NCBI GenBank assembly: GCA_963691705.1
Contig: OY829542.1
Coordinates: forward strand, 54,353,002 to 54,417,001
Direction: 5' to 3'
Source of the DNA: Viola odorata
Taxonomy: Eukaryota; Streptophyta; Magnoliopsida; Malpighiales; Violaceae
Length of the DNA stretch: 64,000 nucleotides
The first letter of the stretch is position 1. Every line of letters begins with the position of its first letter. The position numbers were made by a program, and so were the translations under genes. The notes below the pieces were generated by a model that was not told where the DNA came from, made no database searches, and worked only from the letters and a program-made list of their open reading frames with translations. This document shows, piece after piece, positions 1-11,081 of this stretch.

Positions 1-422
1 ATGCATACTCTGCATATATGACATTACTGGCAGAATGATTTGTGCTTAGTTTTCTCATTTAACATAGACTTGCACATTCTGCGCTACATTCATCACGTAC
101 AAGCTAATTGTATGGGGACCTTGTGTTTGGTATTGAGTTCCTGTAGTGTTTGCGAGACTGTTTGGGTATGCTTGCTATTGGGCAATGCGTCAAATACTCA
201 TGTCTCCCCAGACTTAGGTTATTAGGTGTTGCTTTGGGGAAAGATAAACAAAAACTGTGAGAATTTGGGAGATGCAGAGTCCAGATGAACCCCGAGGCAA
301 CAACATTTGTTTATAAATGTGTTGTATATGTATCAGATGTTATGATGATGTATTGACGTGCTCGATGGCTGATTGTTTTGTTGTTATGATCTTCTTACAT
401 TCGAAAAAATGCCATTTTGCAG
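1..422 (+). other. intron sequence upstream of a terminal exon
   Basis: This stretch is T-rich and holds no supportable coding exon. It ends in the acceptor ATTTTGCAG at about 414-422, directly before the terminal exon that starts at 423. It is best read as the last intron of a gene whose earlier exons lie outside the window. Confidence 0.5.
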
Positions 423-626
423 TTCGACTATGACAACTGGCTTGCTTCTCAGTCCATGTCACCTGCCATTGAAGAATGGAGGAAGCTGATGTATGTATCA
501 AGTAGCAAGAGCAAGCATCTCATGCCCGAAAGCTACCGCGACGAATGGAAGGATGAAGAACTGGTCTCAGAAGCATATAAATACTTTGCCACCTTAGAAA
601 GATACGATGGTTGTATTTCCCTGTGA
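423..626 (+). CDS. 3'-terminal exon of an unrecognised gene
   Basis: An open frame follows a clean acceptor and starts in phase 0 with FDYDNWLASQSMSPAIEEW. It runs about 67 codons to TGA at 624-626. The peptide is hydrophilic and rich in Trp, Tyr and Glu, with a Ser/Lys stretch (SSSKSKH) and the segment PESYRDEWKDEELVSEAYKYF. No membrane segment or catalytic motif is visible. Base composition (about 45% GC) is well above the flanking AT-rich DNA, and the acidic/aromatic composition looks like real protein. I do not recognise the family. The upstream exons are outside the window, so length and function cannot be judged. Confidence 0.55.
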   Translation, partial: FDYDNWLASQSMSPAIEEWRKLMYVSSSKSKHLMPESYRDEWKDEELVSEAYKYFATLERYDGCISL

Positions 627-1855
627 GGCAATTAAGAAGAAAACTAAAACCAATTACAATTTCATGATAGTAATTGATAAACCCAAAGGAGAGCAACCAC
701 TCCTTTTACAGCTACATAGTAAATTTGGGTTACTGTAGTAAATTAAATGTTTATAAATACAATTTTATTGGGAGGGAATCCATCTGCACGTATTTGTTTC
801 AATTAAAAGAATATGCTGTAATTTTATTACTAATTAATGGAACAATTTCAGCAAAATTAACATAATTGTATCTGCAGAAAACCTTCTATTGAGATGGCAT
901 TGCAGTCATCTGGTGACATTTTCATCCCAATGGGTTGTATACGTAAAACACTGTACAGTGAAAAAGTATATAAGAAAGAGGAAAAAAGCAAGGTGAAAAT
1001 TAAAACTTTATTTGAAAGAAAAAAGGCTATAAACTATATTTTGCTAGTGGTCGCTTGTGGCCACCCAGACCTCGTTTTGAGATATAGCTTTCCGTTTCAT
1101 CACATTGCTCGTAAGTGTTTAATAATAATCAGCTTACTGGATTTTTTTTTATACCCATGGTAACTACTAACTTGGTAGGAGTTTAAAATCAAATTATAGT
1201 ATAATTTGTTTGCTAATTTTATGAAGGCAAGTAATTTTGTCCCAAAGAACAATAACATATTTTATTATATAGAGAAGATTAATACGATCTATGTGCAAAG
1301 ACAACATGCATAAATCTAGAAATAGTAGAACTTACAAAAAATATAAAAATGTAAGGTTCAAGATTTTTATGTTTAACTAGGATTCTCACCAAAAAGAGAA
1401 AGAGTTAAACTAGGGTTTAAATCGAGCATCGACATACATATTATAAAATTTTCATATTTAAATTTTTTCTTTTAACATAAACCTTCAATTTCTGTATAAT
1501 TTTATTAGAAACTCTTGTATGTCAACTAATAAATAAAATTAAACTGAAATAACCAACTGAAATCTATTTTACAACTAAATTAGTAAAGATAAATATGCCA
1601 AATCGAATAAATTTTTTTTTTTTTTTTGTGTGGGTACAATTAAACCTTTCCCCCCTTATATTTTCGCATGATTCCTTGGTGCTAGACTGGTTTTTTCAAA
1701 AACAATGTTCAGTTGGATTTAGTACAGTGGAGTAAGGCAAGAGGAGTTGAACTTGTGCTTGTCCGCTACATGTGGAGTCTTTGCCCTAGTGCATGTCCCC
1801 TTCGCCCTTAGGATTAAGGGTACCCCCATCCATCATGGGTGGGTAGCCCATCTAG
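627..1855. other. gene-free 3' flank and spacer
   Basis: The first part is probably the 3' UTR of the preceding exon. The rest is AT-rich spacer with no supportable coding region. The last 150 bases (about 1680-1847) are less AT-rich and are continuous with the sequence after 5044 once the hAT element is removed. The block holding the hAT target site is therefore a single older sequence of unknown nature. Confidence 0.5.
1848..1855. repeat. target-site duplication (left) of the hAT element
   Basis: The eight bases CCATCTAG lie immediately before the left terminal repeat and recur exactly at 5036-5043, immediately after the right terminal repeat. An 8-bp duplication is the hallmark of hAT insertion. 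Confidence 0.9.
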
Positions 1856-1869
1856 TAGGGAAGGCAATG

Positions 1870-1962
1870 GAGCGGGTATGGAGCGGGTAAGGCACTATCC
1901 ATACCCGCACCCGCAAATTTGCGGGTAATCCATACCCGCACCCGCACCCGCGCGGTGCGAGT
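1870..1962. repeat. left subterminal GCGGGTA/TACCCGC repeats of the hAT element
   Basis: At least seven copies of a GCGGGT or ACCCGC core occur in both orientations within about 90 bases. They include runs of CCCGCACCCGC and the block GGCACTATCCATACCCGCAC, which is also present at the other end near 4887. They are probably transposase binding sites. Confidence 0.7.
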
Positions 1963-2956
1963 AAAAGGAGACAAATTATACCCGCGAATACCCGCATATT
2001 TTTTAACACAAATTCTTCTACGTGCCGAATGAATAAATCAATAAAAGTTTGCACAATCGCAATCCCCAATCCATTACAGAGGAAAAGTAGTAGCACCATG
2101 AATGGGCAGGCCTTTGTACAAAGTCACCACCAATGCTCCTGCAATTGATACCATGGTCCCAAATGATTTTGCTTGACTACTTCTCAATTTCAAGTCTAGC
2201 TTTTCCATCCTGAAATCAGTCACACTAAAATGGTAAGACTAAATCGGTACGAATTGAAAACGTCTGGGGTTGTATAGTTAAAAGCGATAGGATGAGACTA
2301 AATCGGGAACAGCCCGCGATGAAATTAAACTTTGCCCCAATAATTAGAAACATAAATAACAACAGAAGCAATCAAGTACCTGCAGATTAGGACGATCAAG
2401 AAGGTAAAAGCCGGGACAACATCAGATATTGCAGAGTTTAGAGTTGGGGAGCTATACCTTACACCCATATTCATAAAAATCTGGATACAAGAACTACACC
2501 CAATCAACCAAACATTAATTATTTCATCAACAATCATGATCATGATCACAATTTATACCAAAATTACTTGATTAAGTAAAACACCCACCTTAATAAGCAA
2601 AGTATCAACCCAGGCGTCATGTCGCCTGGGACCATCCCATTCAAGGCGTCATGACGCCTGGATATATCCCAGCTTTGACAAAACCATCTTACACAAATTA
2701 AACTAAAACAAAACCTCAAAAGATGGAAATGTTCAAATCCAGTCATCAAATAACAGCATCAAATTAACTTTCCCAAATTACAGCATCAAACACAATAAAA
2801 TAACAAGTTCATCCGAAAACAACAAGATGAATGCAATTTCATTACTTCTGCAATCAAACACACACAAGCAAAGTAACATCTTTCATCATTCCATGGATAA
2901 ACCACCAATTAAACAAACAAACAAACAAACCAATCGAACTAATGAGCATTACCTGA

Positions 2957-3175
2957 TTGGCAACGACCCATTGCAAGCATCAAACAAGGAAGCGGGCGAC
3001 GGCGACAGTAACGAGGACTGCGACGGCGACAGTAACGAGGAGAGGACCGGCGACAGCGACAGGAGCGAGGAGAGGAGAAGGAGCTGCCGAGCTGGCGTCG
3101 TGCGACAGCGAGAGAAGAGAAGGAGCGGCCGAGCGGGTGAGAAGAGGAGAAGGAAGGATGACTGCGATGAATGAT
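2957..3175 (-). other. GC-rich block resembling a 5' leader exon inside the hAT element
   Basis: Read on the minus strand, this is a pyrimidine-rich CT/TCG-repeat block (several copies of TCGCCGTCGC and CTCCTCGTTACTG). It ends at about 2952 in CCAATCAG followed by GTAATGC, a good 5' splice site. Such a block, next to a donor site, looks like an untranslated leader exon, either of the lost transposase gene or of a captured host gene. The plus-strand open frames over it have low-complexity Gly-Asp-Ser/Arg products and are not credible genes. Confidence 0.3.
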
Positions 3176-3540
3176 TTAGCCTTTAGGGATTAATTAGGGT
3201 TTAGAAAATTAGGAGCTTTAGGAAATTAGGCCATAGGAACGGCGTCGTGTTTGGATTTAGGGATTAATTTTTTTTTTACATTATTTATCATGATAAAGAT
3301 TTTTTAAGTTAAAAAGAAGAAATTTTCTTTTAGATAATAATTATATACACATTTTAGATAATAAGTATTAATAATATAGCTATCACTAGTATGTGACTAT
3401 GTGTCATATTAAGTTTAGTTTAGATAAATAGCTATTATAATTTACAATAACATATTTTTGAATAATACTAACAATATGATGATAAGATTGATGTATAAAT
3501 AGCTATAATATGATGAAATGCTAACAATATAATATAATAT

Positions 3541-4590
3541 GTAGTGAGTACGTTTAACAAATATATAGGATACGACAAAAAGTGTCGAGTAAATATAAAT
3601 ATTAAAATATAGAATATGATTTACGAGCCTAACATATACACATGACGATTTTTTAATTATAATCGTGCTTCATTGCAATACAATTAGATCACTTACATCT
3701 AGATCTTCAAAATTATCATTTTTACAATACAATAGTTAATAAGTTATAATTAACTCAAGTAAATATTGATATTGAACTATACAATTAACTCAAGTAAATA
3801 TAAGGAGTACGTTTAACAAATATCTAGCACACGTCAAAACTCAAAAAGTGTCGAATAAATATAAATATTCAAGTATCGAATATGACTTATGAGCATAACA
3901 TATACATATAAATATTCAAGTATCGAATATGACTTATGAGCATAACATATACATATAAATATTAAAGTATGGAATATGACTTATGTTATGTGTATTGATC
4001 ACTTACCTTTAGAGTTTCAAAGTAAATTAGTTATCCTTATTCTCCTTATAATATGTTATGTATATAATTTAAATTGTAATTGGTAGTATGTTTTTTTCTT
4101 TATTCTCCTTATTTAAAATGTTATGCATATAATTTTAATTGTAATCGGTAGTATGTTATTATTCTTCTTATTTATAATGTTATGCGTATTCTAGCGTTAT
4201 TTCATATAAGGAGTACGTTAAACAAATATGACTTACGAGCCTAACATATTCTAGCGATATTTCATATTTTACTATGATAAATCTTTACATTTTATGATAC
4301 AAAACATATAAAATTCATATAATTTAAAATGGACAAATATTCTACTATGATAAATTTTTACAATTTATGATACAAAATATATAACCAAAATGACGTGTTT
4401 AACATCAAAACGACGCCGTTTTGGTGTTAAACAGTAAACACACCATTTTGATAATATTAATCTATTATTCTTCTTATTAAAATGTTATGCATATAATTTT
4501 AATTTTAATTGGTAGTATGTTTTTTTCCTTATTCTCCTTATTTAAAATGTTATGCATATAATTTTAATTTTAATTGGTAGTATGTTTTTT
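3541..4590. repeat. AT-rich internal duplications of the hAT element
   Basis: Several direct repeats lie here. A block beginning GGAGTACGTTTAACAAATAT appears near 3802, with diverged copies near 3544 and 4208. A perfect 47-bp tandem copy is at 3861-3907 and 3908-3954. A block of about 77 bp containing ATGTTATGCATATAATTTTA recurs near 4116, 4484 and 4548. No coding potential is visible. Confidence 0.65.
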
Positions 4591-4731
4591 TAATTAATTA
4601 GGATAAATTAAGTATTGTAATTCTTTAAAATAGCTGAATTTAGTATTAATATTATTTTGCAACTAACTACAAAATGGAATAACAATAATACTACCGTATA
4701 TCTAAGTTTTAGTGCAAAGAGAGACAAGTAA

Positions 4732-4802
4732 TTGCTTGTAGTCCAACGGTTAGAATATTGCCTTCCAAGCAATAGACCCAAGTTCGAATCCTGGTGGATG
4801 CA
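4732..4802 (+). pseudogene. tRNA-Gly(TCC)-like pseudogene
   Basis: The core matches plant tRNA-Gly closely. There is an A-box region (TAGTCCAACGGTTAG), an anticodon stem-loop TTGC-CTTCCAA-GCAA with anticodon TCC at 4764-4766, and a B-box (AGTTCGAATCC). The acceptor stem is badly mismatched, so it is probably not functional. It lies inside the hAT element, 220 bases from its right end. It could be a captured tRNA gene or the head of a tRNA-derived SINE; no SINE body or poly-A was seen. Confidence 0.6.
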
Positions 4803-4829
4803 TATTAAGGACATGTATATTTATTTTGC

Positions 4830-5022
4830 TGCGGGTATTTAATACCCGCACTGCGGGTATTTAGTGCGGGTTGCGGTGCGGGTAAGGCACTATCCATACC
4901 CGCACCCATACCCGCACTTTGCGGGTGCGGGTAAATCCATACCCGCAAAATACCCGCAAACTGCGGGTAATACCCACCCGCAATTGCGGGTATCCGGCGG
5001 GTATCCATACCCGCGGGTGCAA
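4830..5022. repeat. right subterminal GCGGGTA/TACCCGC repeats of the hAT element
   Basis: About fifteen GCGGGTA or TACCCGC cores occur in both orientations, denser than at the left end. Part of the array can fold back on itself. The role is the same as the left array. Confidence 0.7.
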
Positions 5023-5035
5023 ATTGCCTTCCCTA

Positions 5036-5043
5036 CCATCTAG
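5036..5043. repeat. target-site duplication (right) of the hAT element
   Basis: CCATCTAG follows directly after the right terminal repeat and matches 1848-1855 exactly. Confidence 0.9.
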
Positions 5044-5583
5044 TGTCATGCAAAGAGATTGGTGCGCTAGTCTAAGGACTTAGTATACCACAGGCCATTG
5101 TCTCATGCCTCTTAGAGTATGCTACCTGTTCCACTCCTAACACACGCCCTCCAGCCCAATGACAAATATAAGGAGTATAATTTAGGAATAAGTTTAGTGA
5201 TGATGTTTAAGAAATTATTTATGATAAAAGTTATATTTACTTGAATACCATATGTTTTCGCTCTCTTATATAACGGAGTTTTTCGCTCTTTTATATAATG
5301 AATTTTTTTTTTTTTTAAAATAGGCTGAAGATTTTATTAAAATAATGTCATGAAGAACATGACCCAGAATTACAAAAGCAGCTGCAGCAAAACAGAAGGC
5401 AATTATCAACATATCTCTAGACGTCTAAACTGAATAACACAACGAAGGCTACTGCAAAACCATCGCTGACAACATCACGACTACCAAGTTACCTAGACGC
5501 ACAGCAGAACAATCTCAGGAAGAAACCAGGATGATGACAAGCGCAACGATCCCAAGATAATGGGAAACGAGCATCACAGCTCC

Positions 5584-8500
5584 TCAATCACTAGTTGCGT
5601 TGGTGGCCCAAACCTGCAGCCACGTTGACGAAGACATTGTTTGAGTAATAGAGTAGGGGAAAGTGGTATCCATGCTCCTCATCCAGCGATTCCAGTATCC
5701 GAAAATTGAGTGCAGCAACTGCTGCGAACCTACAGATTTATTCTGGAAAATGAGGTCATTTCTGGCCTTCCACGTAGCCCATGAAATTGCAGGGAGCAAC
5801 AAGCTCCACTTGTCTTGAGTCTGCCTGTTTTTTCCCACCCCTAAACTCACCCAGGACATATACAATCCTTGGAAATCGCGAGGACGAGCCCAATTGAACC
5901 CCGCCCATCTCGCCATAAACTCCCAAATCTCGTCCATCTTGGCACAATGCAGAATAAAGTGGTGAGTCGTCTCATTTTCAACTTGACATAGAGGGCACTT
6001 AGCCTCCGTTCCAGGTATTATGTTACATCTGGCAAGGTAATCTCTTGTTGCAAGCCGACCCTTTAAACATAACCACATGAAAAATTCTATTTTGTACGGC
6101 AACTTACCACCCCAACAAGAAGCCAGCAAATCACTAGCACAATGACCGTATCTCGCCTTTTCTATCCCCCTACAAAACGAATTTACCGTGAATTTACCAG
6201 AATTATCTAACCTCCACTTAATGTTGCTGGACTGATCTGCTGTATTCGGCACTTTCAGGTTTTGTTTCATGATATTGAGCTCGTCAACTTCCCATTCAAA
6301 GAGCCCACGCCGCCACTCAAGGTTCCACTTCCACCCCTCGTCATCCCTTTCTCCAAAATCAGAGACCATACCATTAGATTTAGTAGTGACTGAATATAAA
6401 CGAGGATGCTTAACGGCCAAGGGCGTTTGAGCTGACCAAGGATCCCACCAGAAATTTTTCTTACTCCCATCTCCTAACTCTAATTGGATGTTAGCGGTAT
6501 AGAATCCAAATAGAGAAGAGGATCTTCCTGTCACTCGGATAATATCTGTCCAAATCGGAGAGAATCTGACATTTTCGCATCGCCATAAGTCACCCAGCGT
6601 GTTTAAATTATATTCCTTACGCACTACATTTATCCAATTCTTGTTATCCCCTGCTAGTAACCCCCACAACCACTTTGTCAGGAGAGCTTTGTTTTGAAGC
6701 TGGATACATCCAACCCCCAATCCCCCAAGCTGTTTGGAATTTTTAATTGTGTCCCATGCCACTTTTGTGAATCCTCGTCTCTGACTGTCCCCACTCCAAA
6801 GGAACCTAGACATAATCTGATTACATTTCTGAATAATACTCCTCGGCATACGATAGATGGACATGTTGTAAACCGGTATACTTGTAAGGACCGACTTGAT
6901 TAAAGTGACTCGGCCTCCAACAGAAAGCATGGAGCCCTTCCACTTAGTCAACTTCTGTTTAATCTTGCCTATCAAGAAGTCCCAACTCGCTATCCTTTTC
7001 GGATTCATCCCCACGTATGATCCCAAATACTTGAATGGCAAGTTCTCATACCTGCATCCCGCCCTTCTAGCTATCCATTTACCCAAGTCACTATGAACGT
7101 TGATTCCCACCAGAGAACTCTTAGAGTAATTAACCTTCAATCCCGAAAAGGCATCAAACCACCTTAGAATTCCTTTAACACACTACACTTCTTCCTCATC
7201 ATTATTGACGAATACCAGTGTATCGTCAGCGAACTGAAGATGCGTTATGTTCCAGTCCCTCTCATGATTCCCTACTCCCCTCAGAAGACCCCTATCCTTA
7301 GCTCTGGTAAACAGCTGGTGGAGGCCTTCAGCAGCTATATTAAACAAAAAATGGGACGTAGGACATCCCTGACGTAATCCTCTACTTACCCCAAACTCCC
7401 GCGTAGGAGAACCATTAATAAGGACCGAAACCCGAGCTGAGCTCAGACATTGTTGAACCCACCTGCGCCACTTCTGGCTGAACCCCATGTAACCCATCAC
7501 TACATCTAAATAATCTCATTCAAGAGAATCGTACGCCTTCTCGAAGTCAAGTTTGAAAAGGAAGCCCTGTTGATGACTAGACTTGAGGTAATGAGTGACC
7601 TCTTTCGCCGTCATGACGCAGTCCAATGTACTGTACCCCTTCATGAAGCCGTGCTGAGAATCACTTACTACGGAAGTAATAACGGCTCCTAAACGATTAG
7701 CCAGAATCTTAGATATTACTTTGTAAACATAACAAACCAGACTAATAGGGCGGTACTCACTGAAACATTTTGTAACTTCCACCTTAGGAATAAGCGTTAG
7801 GAAAGAGGAGTTAGCACCATGAGGGTATCTGCCTGTTCTGAAAAATTCAGAGACTATAGTGCAAAAATCTGCCCCGATAATCGTCCAAGCACGACGAATG
7901 AATTTGAAAGAGAATCCATCCGGTCCCGGAGTCTTATCTTCCCCGCACGATTTAACAACCTCCCACACTTCGCATCCCAAGACCTCCCTGTCCACCCAAG
8001 CTGACTGGTTGTTGTTCAGGCGCTTGAAGCCCAAGTCCTCCATTTGAGGTCTAACCCATTTTTTCGAACTAAAAAAGGATGAATAATGACGAACCGCCGC
8101 TTGTTTAATTGCTAATGGAGAGGAATGTTTGTTAGGGCCTTCTAAAATCTCTGAAACTTGGTATTTTCTTGTCCAATAACTAGCCATATGGTGATAAAAT
8201 TTGGTGTTTCTATCTCCCTTTAAATCCCATCTAATTCTAGACCGCTTCTGCCATTCTCTACTGGACTGGCCACGCTTCTCCCACAAGGCTTGAACCGATT
8301 CTTCCCTCTCTTGTTTCTCTTCTATCGAGAGAGCCCTCTCATCCTCCAGTAAATCAAAACTCTCTACCTTCTCTTGTAGTCGCTGAATATTTTTATTTAA
8401 GTTACCAAAAACATCCCTATTCCAACTCTGAAGATGTGTTTTTAGCCATTTCACTTTGCGCATAAACTGAAAATTCCCTGGGTACATGTCAGTGGCCTCT

Positions 8501-9324
8501 GCCCAAATGCCTCTAACTACTTCTATAAAATTCCCATCATCCCACCATACTCCTGTCTCTAAAAGGTTTAGGTCCCAAATTCTCTACAACCTGGCTGAGA
8601 AGCAGAGGAGTATGGTACGCTTTGAGTTGCAGCTGAGGAAATCTCCTATGCCACTTTGGCTGCATAAACACTCTGTCTAATTTGCTTCGACAGATCGAAT
8701 TCGCCCACGTGAATTTTCTGTTTATTAACGGAGTATCCATCAAACAACACCCTTCAACCCATTCCTGAAACTCTTCCGAGTTCCTGACATTGGTGGCTCC
8801 ACTACTCCTCTTCGAACGCCTCAACACTTCATTAAAATCTCATGCTATAAAAATCGGCAAGGTACAATTATTAATCAAACTACGTAATTGGTTCCAAAGA
8901 AGTCGCCGACTGTCACTCGCTGTGTAAGCATATACGTTTATCAAAACACAATGAAATTGGGTTGCCACATGACATCCCTCTAACCAAATGAATCTTTCCC
9001 CCGTCATTATGGAATTTACTGTAAATGAAATTGGGTTGCCACATGACATCCCTCTAACCAAATGAATCTTTCCCCCGTCATTATGGAATTTACTGTAAAT
9101 TTTTTCGTGTTCCACAAAGCTAACAGCCCACCTGATCTCCCCTTTGCCGGGACCCAAGTCCATTTCATCTCCCTCGACTTCCACATTGTTGACACGAAAA
9201 AATCATTAACCTCACTACACTTGGTCTCTTGTAAAAATACGACATCTAGTAATTCTCTCCTAATCAAACGTCTGGTAAAGGATTTCTTTGTCCTTGCCCC
9301 CAGTCCTCTGCAGTTCCATTACAT
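5584..9324 (-). pseudogene. LINE ORF2: endonuclease-reverse transcriptase (broken)
   Basis: The frame begins near 9324 with ATG, a stop (TAA 9319-9321), then WNCRGLG, the usual start of plant L1 endonucleases. Endonuclease motifs follow: FLQETKC, and DFNE after a TGA at 8840-8842 that replaces the usual Gly codon. Reverse transcriptase motifs include LTLIPKV, RPISLVCYVYKVISKILANR, GLRQGCPTSHFLFNIAAEGL and the catalytic FADD box (about 7210-7225). The C-terminal part has a zf-RVT Cys/His motif (CPLCQVENETTHHFILHC, about 5945-6000). Defects: a 74-bp tandem duplication (8952-9099) shifts the frame; another shift lies near 8540; a TGA is at 7516-7518 after KAYDSLE; and a TAG is at 7183-7185. The last 518 codons (7140-5584) are open. 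Confidence 0.9.
8952..9099 (-). repeat. 74-bp perfect tandem duplication in the LINE endonuclease
   Basis: Bases 8952-9025 are repeated as 9026-9099. The unit is not a multiple of three, so it throws the endonuclease out of frame. The same peptide (FTVNSIMTGERFIWLEGCHV) is therefore read twice, once at the end of one open frame and once in the middle of the next. Confidence 0.95.
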
Positions 9325-9368
9325 CAATCTGACAATCGGATTACAATATACACTACCTCGACTACCAC

Positions 9369-10875
9369 TCAAGCGCTAAATTGCGCAACTTCTGCCTCAA
9401 ATCTCTCCCTATCAAACTCACGTAAAGCGGTTTCGTTTACCTGTGACGTAAGGTCCAAAGCCTTTCCAATCTCCCACGTTCGTCCTTCCAAAAGAGTTAT
9501 CTCATTAACTCGATTCATGTTAGCTATATCTACTTCACTCACGTCGTTGTCATTGTACCATGCTGTCGTACCCGACTTGACCGTATCTAAGCTGCCTGCT
9601 GGACCGTGCAAGCGTTTAATCTTTGGTCTGCGAGTATTTACATGGGACTTGAAATATTGCTTATTCACTGCCACTTCCACTTCGAGGTCCTCTACCTTCT
9701 CCCCCCCCCGCGCGTTCTTCTCCTAAACCATACTCGTCCATATACAAGTTGTTTTGATGTTCCATGTTGTCCCCCTCCTGAAATTCGTCCTCGCCCTCTG
9801 ACTCTTCATCCTTCTGGTGAGTCTCCTCCATCCAATCTGTGTGTGATACTAATCCTTGCATCGGCTCTTCTCTACATACAATGGTTGTTGTAACCCTTTC
9901 CACTTTAAGTGTCAACGTTTCATCAATGAGATGAGCATTAGTTGCCACTAGAATTCTAGCCACATCCATTCTCTTCCTTGTCAATGTGTTCTAGTCTGCC
10001 ACCACAAATTTGCCTAATTTATTTCCTATAGCTTCAATTACCTCTAGTCCCCAAGTATGTATTAGAATTCCTTGACAATGTATCCAACACACTCTACCAC
10101 CATCTCCCGAAGCTTCCTTACAAGGAATAATCTTGCTGAATATATCCTTGTAAACCGAAGTATGCAGTGCTAAAATCTTTTTGTACTCCTCCTTCGTCTC
10201 AAATTCCAGAAGAATCAGACCTCTACCCATAATCCTTGTCTCACATACCCACCCTAGCTCGAACACCAACTCTTGAATTTCTGGAATGTCCACCACATTT
10301 TTTATAATTCCTACAGCACTACGATTTAACCATTCTTTATTTTCTTTCGGGACTTTGATTTCGATATCCACCTTTGACTCTGGACCTGCTGATTTCCCCC
10401 TCATCGCCTTACCAATCGGAGGCATGTTCTCAATTTCTTTCACTGGATCAACTTTAGGGTTCGAAGCAACCTCACTATAGGTTTTTCCTTCTTTGTCATG
10501 CAAGGCTAATTTCCTTTCAGTCACTAATGTCCTGTCCCGCTTCACTGTCACTTTCTCAACTCTCTCAACACGTCTGCCATGTCTTTCTAGGCTGCTCCTA
10601 ATCTCTGACGCCCCGATGGTTTGGTTATCCAGGGCAATCTCCATGTCTATTCTGTTCTCCACGTTCTCGAACCTGACGAATCCAAATCGTTTGCCAGCCT
10701 TGTTCCTGCGGCTTGCTATATAAACATCCGCCAATTGACCATACCTCGGCAATCGCCAGCGGTTCACAATCAGATACTTCAATGCCCTGTGGTCGACATG
10801 CATAGGTAAGTTTTCTACATAATATGAGGTAATTTTGCGTTCCTTAAGATCCCCGAGCAGATTGTTTTGATGCAT
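9369..10875 (-). pseudogene. LINE ORF1: RRM-containing RNA-binding protein (broken)
   Basis: It starts at ATG 10873-10875 (MHQNNLLGDLKERK). An RRM-like fold is visible within the first 75 residues, with RNP2-like YYVENLP and RNP1-like KRFGFVRF. A conserved central segment follows (ILLEFETKEEYKKIL...GLEVIEAIGNKLGKFV), typical of plant LINE ORF1/DUF4283-type proteins. A TAG at 9991-9993 interrupts the frame after KFVVAD. The same frame then continues (RMDVARILVATNAHL, acidic Glu-rich tail) until a run of nine C at 9701-9709, where the frame shifts. The last 103 codons, to the stop at 9369, are in the shifted frame. ORF1 proteins coat the LINE RNA. Confidence 0.85.
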
Positions 10876-11081
10876 CTCGCAAGGTCAAGCGGGAGGGAAA
10901 AGGAAGAAGGGTTAAGGGTTGTTTCACTCCGGTCACAGTAGGTGATCTGGTGTTTGGTTGTCCCCGACTGCAGTGGGCTGCCGGAGAAGGGATACCTAGC
11001 CAAGACGGCTAGGTTAATCGAGAGGTTTTAGGTTTTTCTTTTAAGGAAGACTGTTTTGATATATGAATCTTTTGCGTGCGA
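10876..11081 (-). other. 5' leader of the LINE
   Basis: About 200 moderately GC-rich bases lie between ORF1 and the 5' junction defined by the target duplication. No coding potential is seen. It would hold the internal promoter and 5' UTR. Confidence 0.6.

Larger units (their letters stand above)
1856..5035. mobile_element. non-autonomous hAT DNA transposon, 3180 bp
   Basis: The element is bounded by perfect 13-bp terminal inverted repeats, TAGGGAAGGCAAT at 1856-1868 and its complement at 5023-5035. It is flanked by the 8-bp duplication CCATCTAG. Next to each end lie dense subterminal arrays of GCGGGTA/TACCCGC in both orientations (about 1870-1962 and 4830-5022). These are the kind of short repeated sites that hAT transposases bind. 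There is no transposase reading frame. The interior is AT-rich, with a purine-rich GC-rich block near 2990-3170, internal duplications (3540-4590) and a tRNA-Gly-like sequence. It must therefore have been moved by a transposase supplied elsewhere. The identical terminal repeats and target duplications point to a fairly recent insertion. Confidence 0.9.
5303..11081 (-). mobile_element. full-length degenerate L1-type LINE retrotransposon
   Basis: On the minus strand the order is 5' leader, ORF1 (RRM-type nucleic-acid binding), ORF2 (endonuclease, reverse transcriptase, C-terminal zinc motif), a 3' UTR of about 270 bases and an A tail (seen as T at 5303-5316). The 12-bp sequence TTATATAATGAA flanks both sides (5291-5302 and 11082-11093). 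This is the expected target-site duplication and fixes the element at about 5.8 kb with its 5' end preserved. Both ORFs are broken by several stops and frameshifts, so it is not active. Plant L1-clade LINEs have this two-ORF layout. Confidence 0.9.

Noticed and set aside
2827..3193. Plus-strand open frames rich in Gly/Asp/Arg (up to 115 codons)
   Set aside because: They are created by short purine-rich repeats inside the hAT element; the product is low complexity and matches no family.
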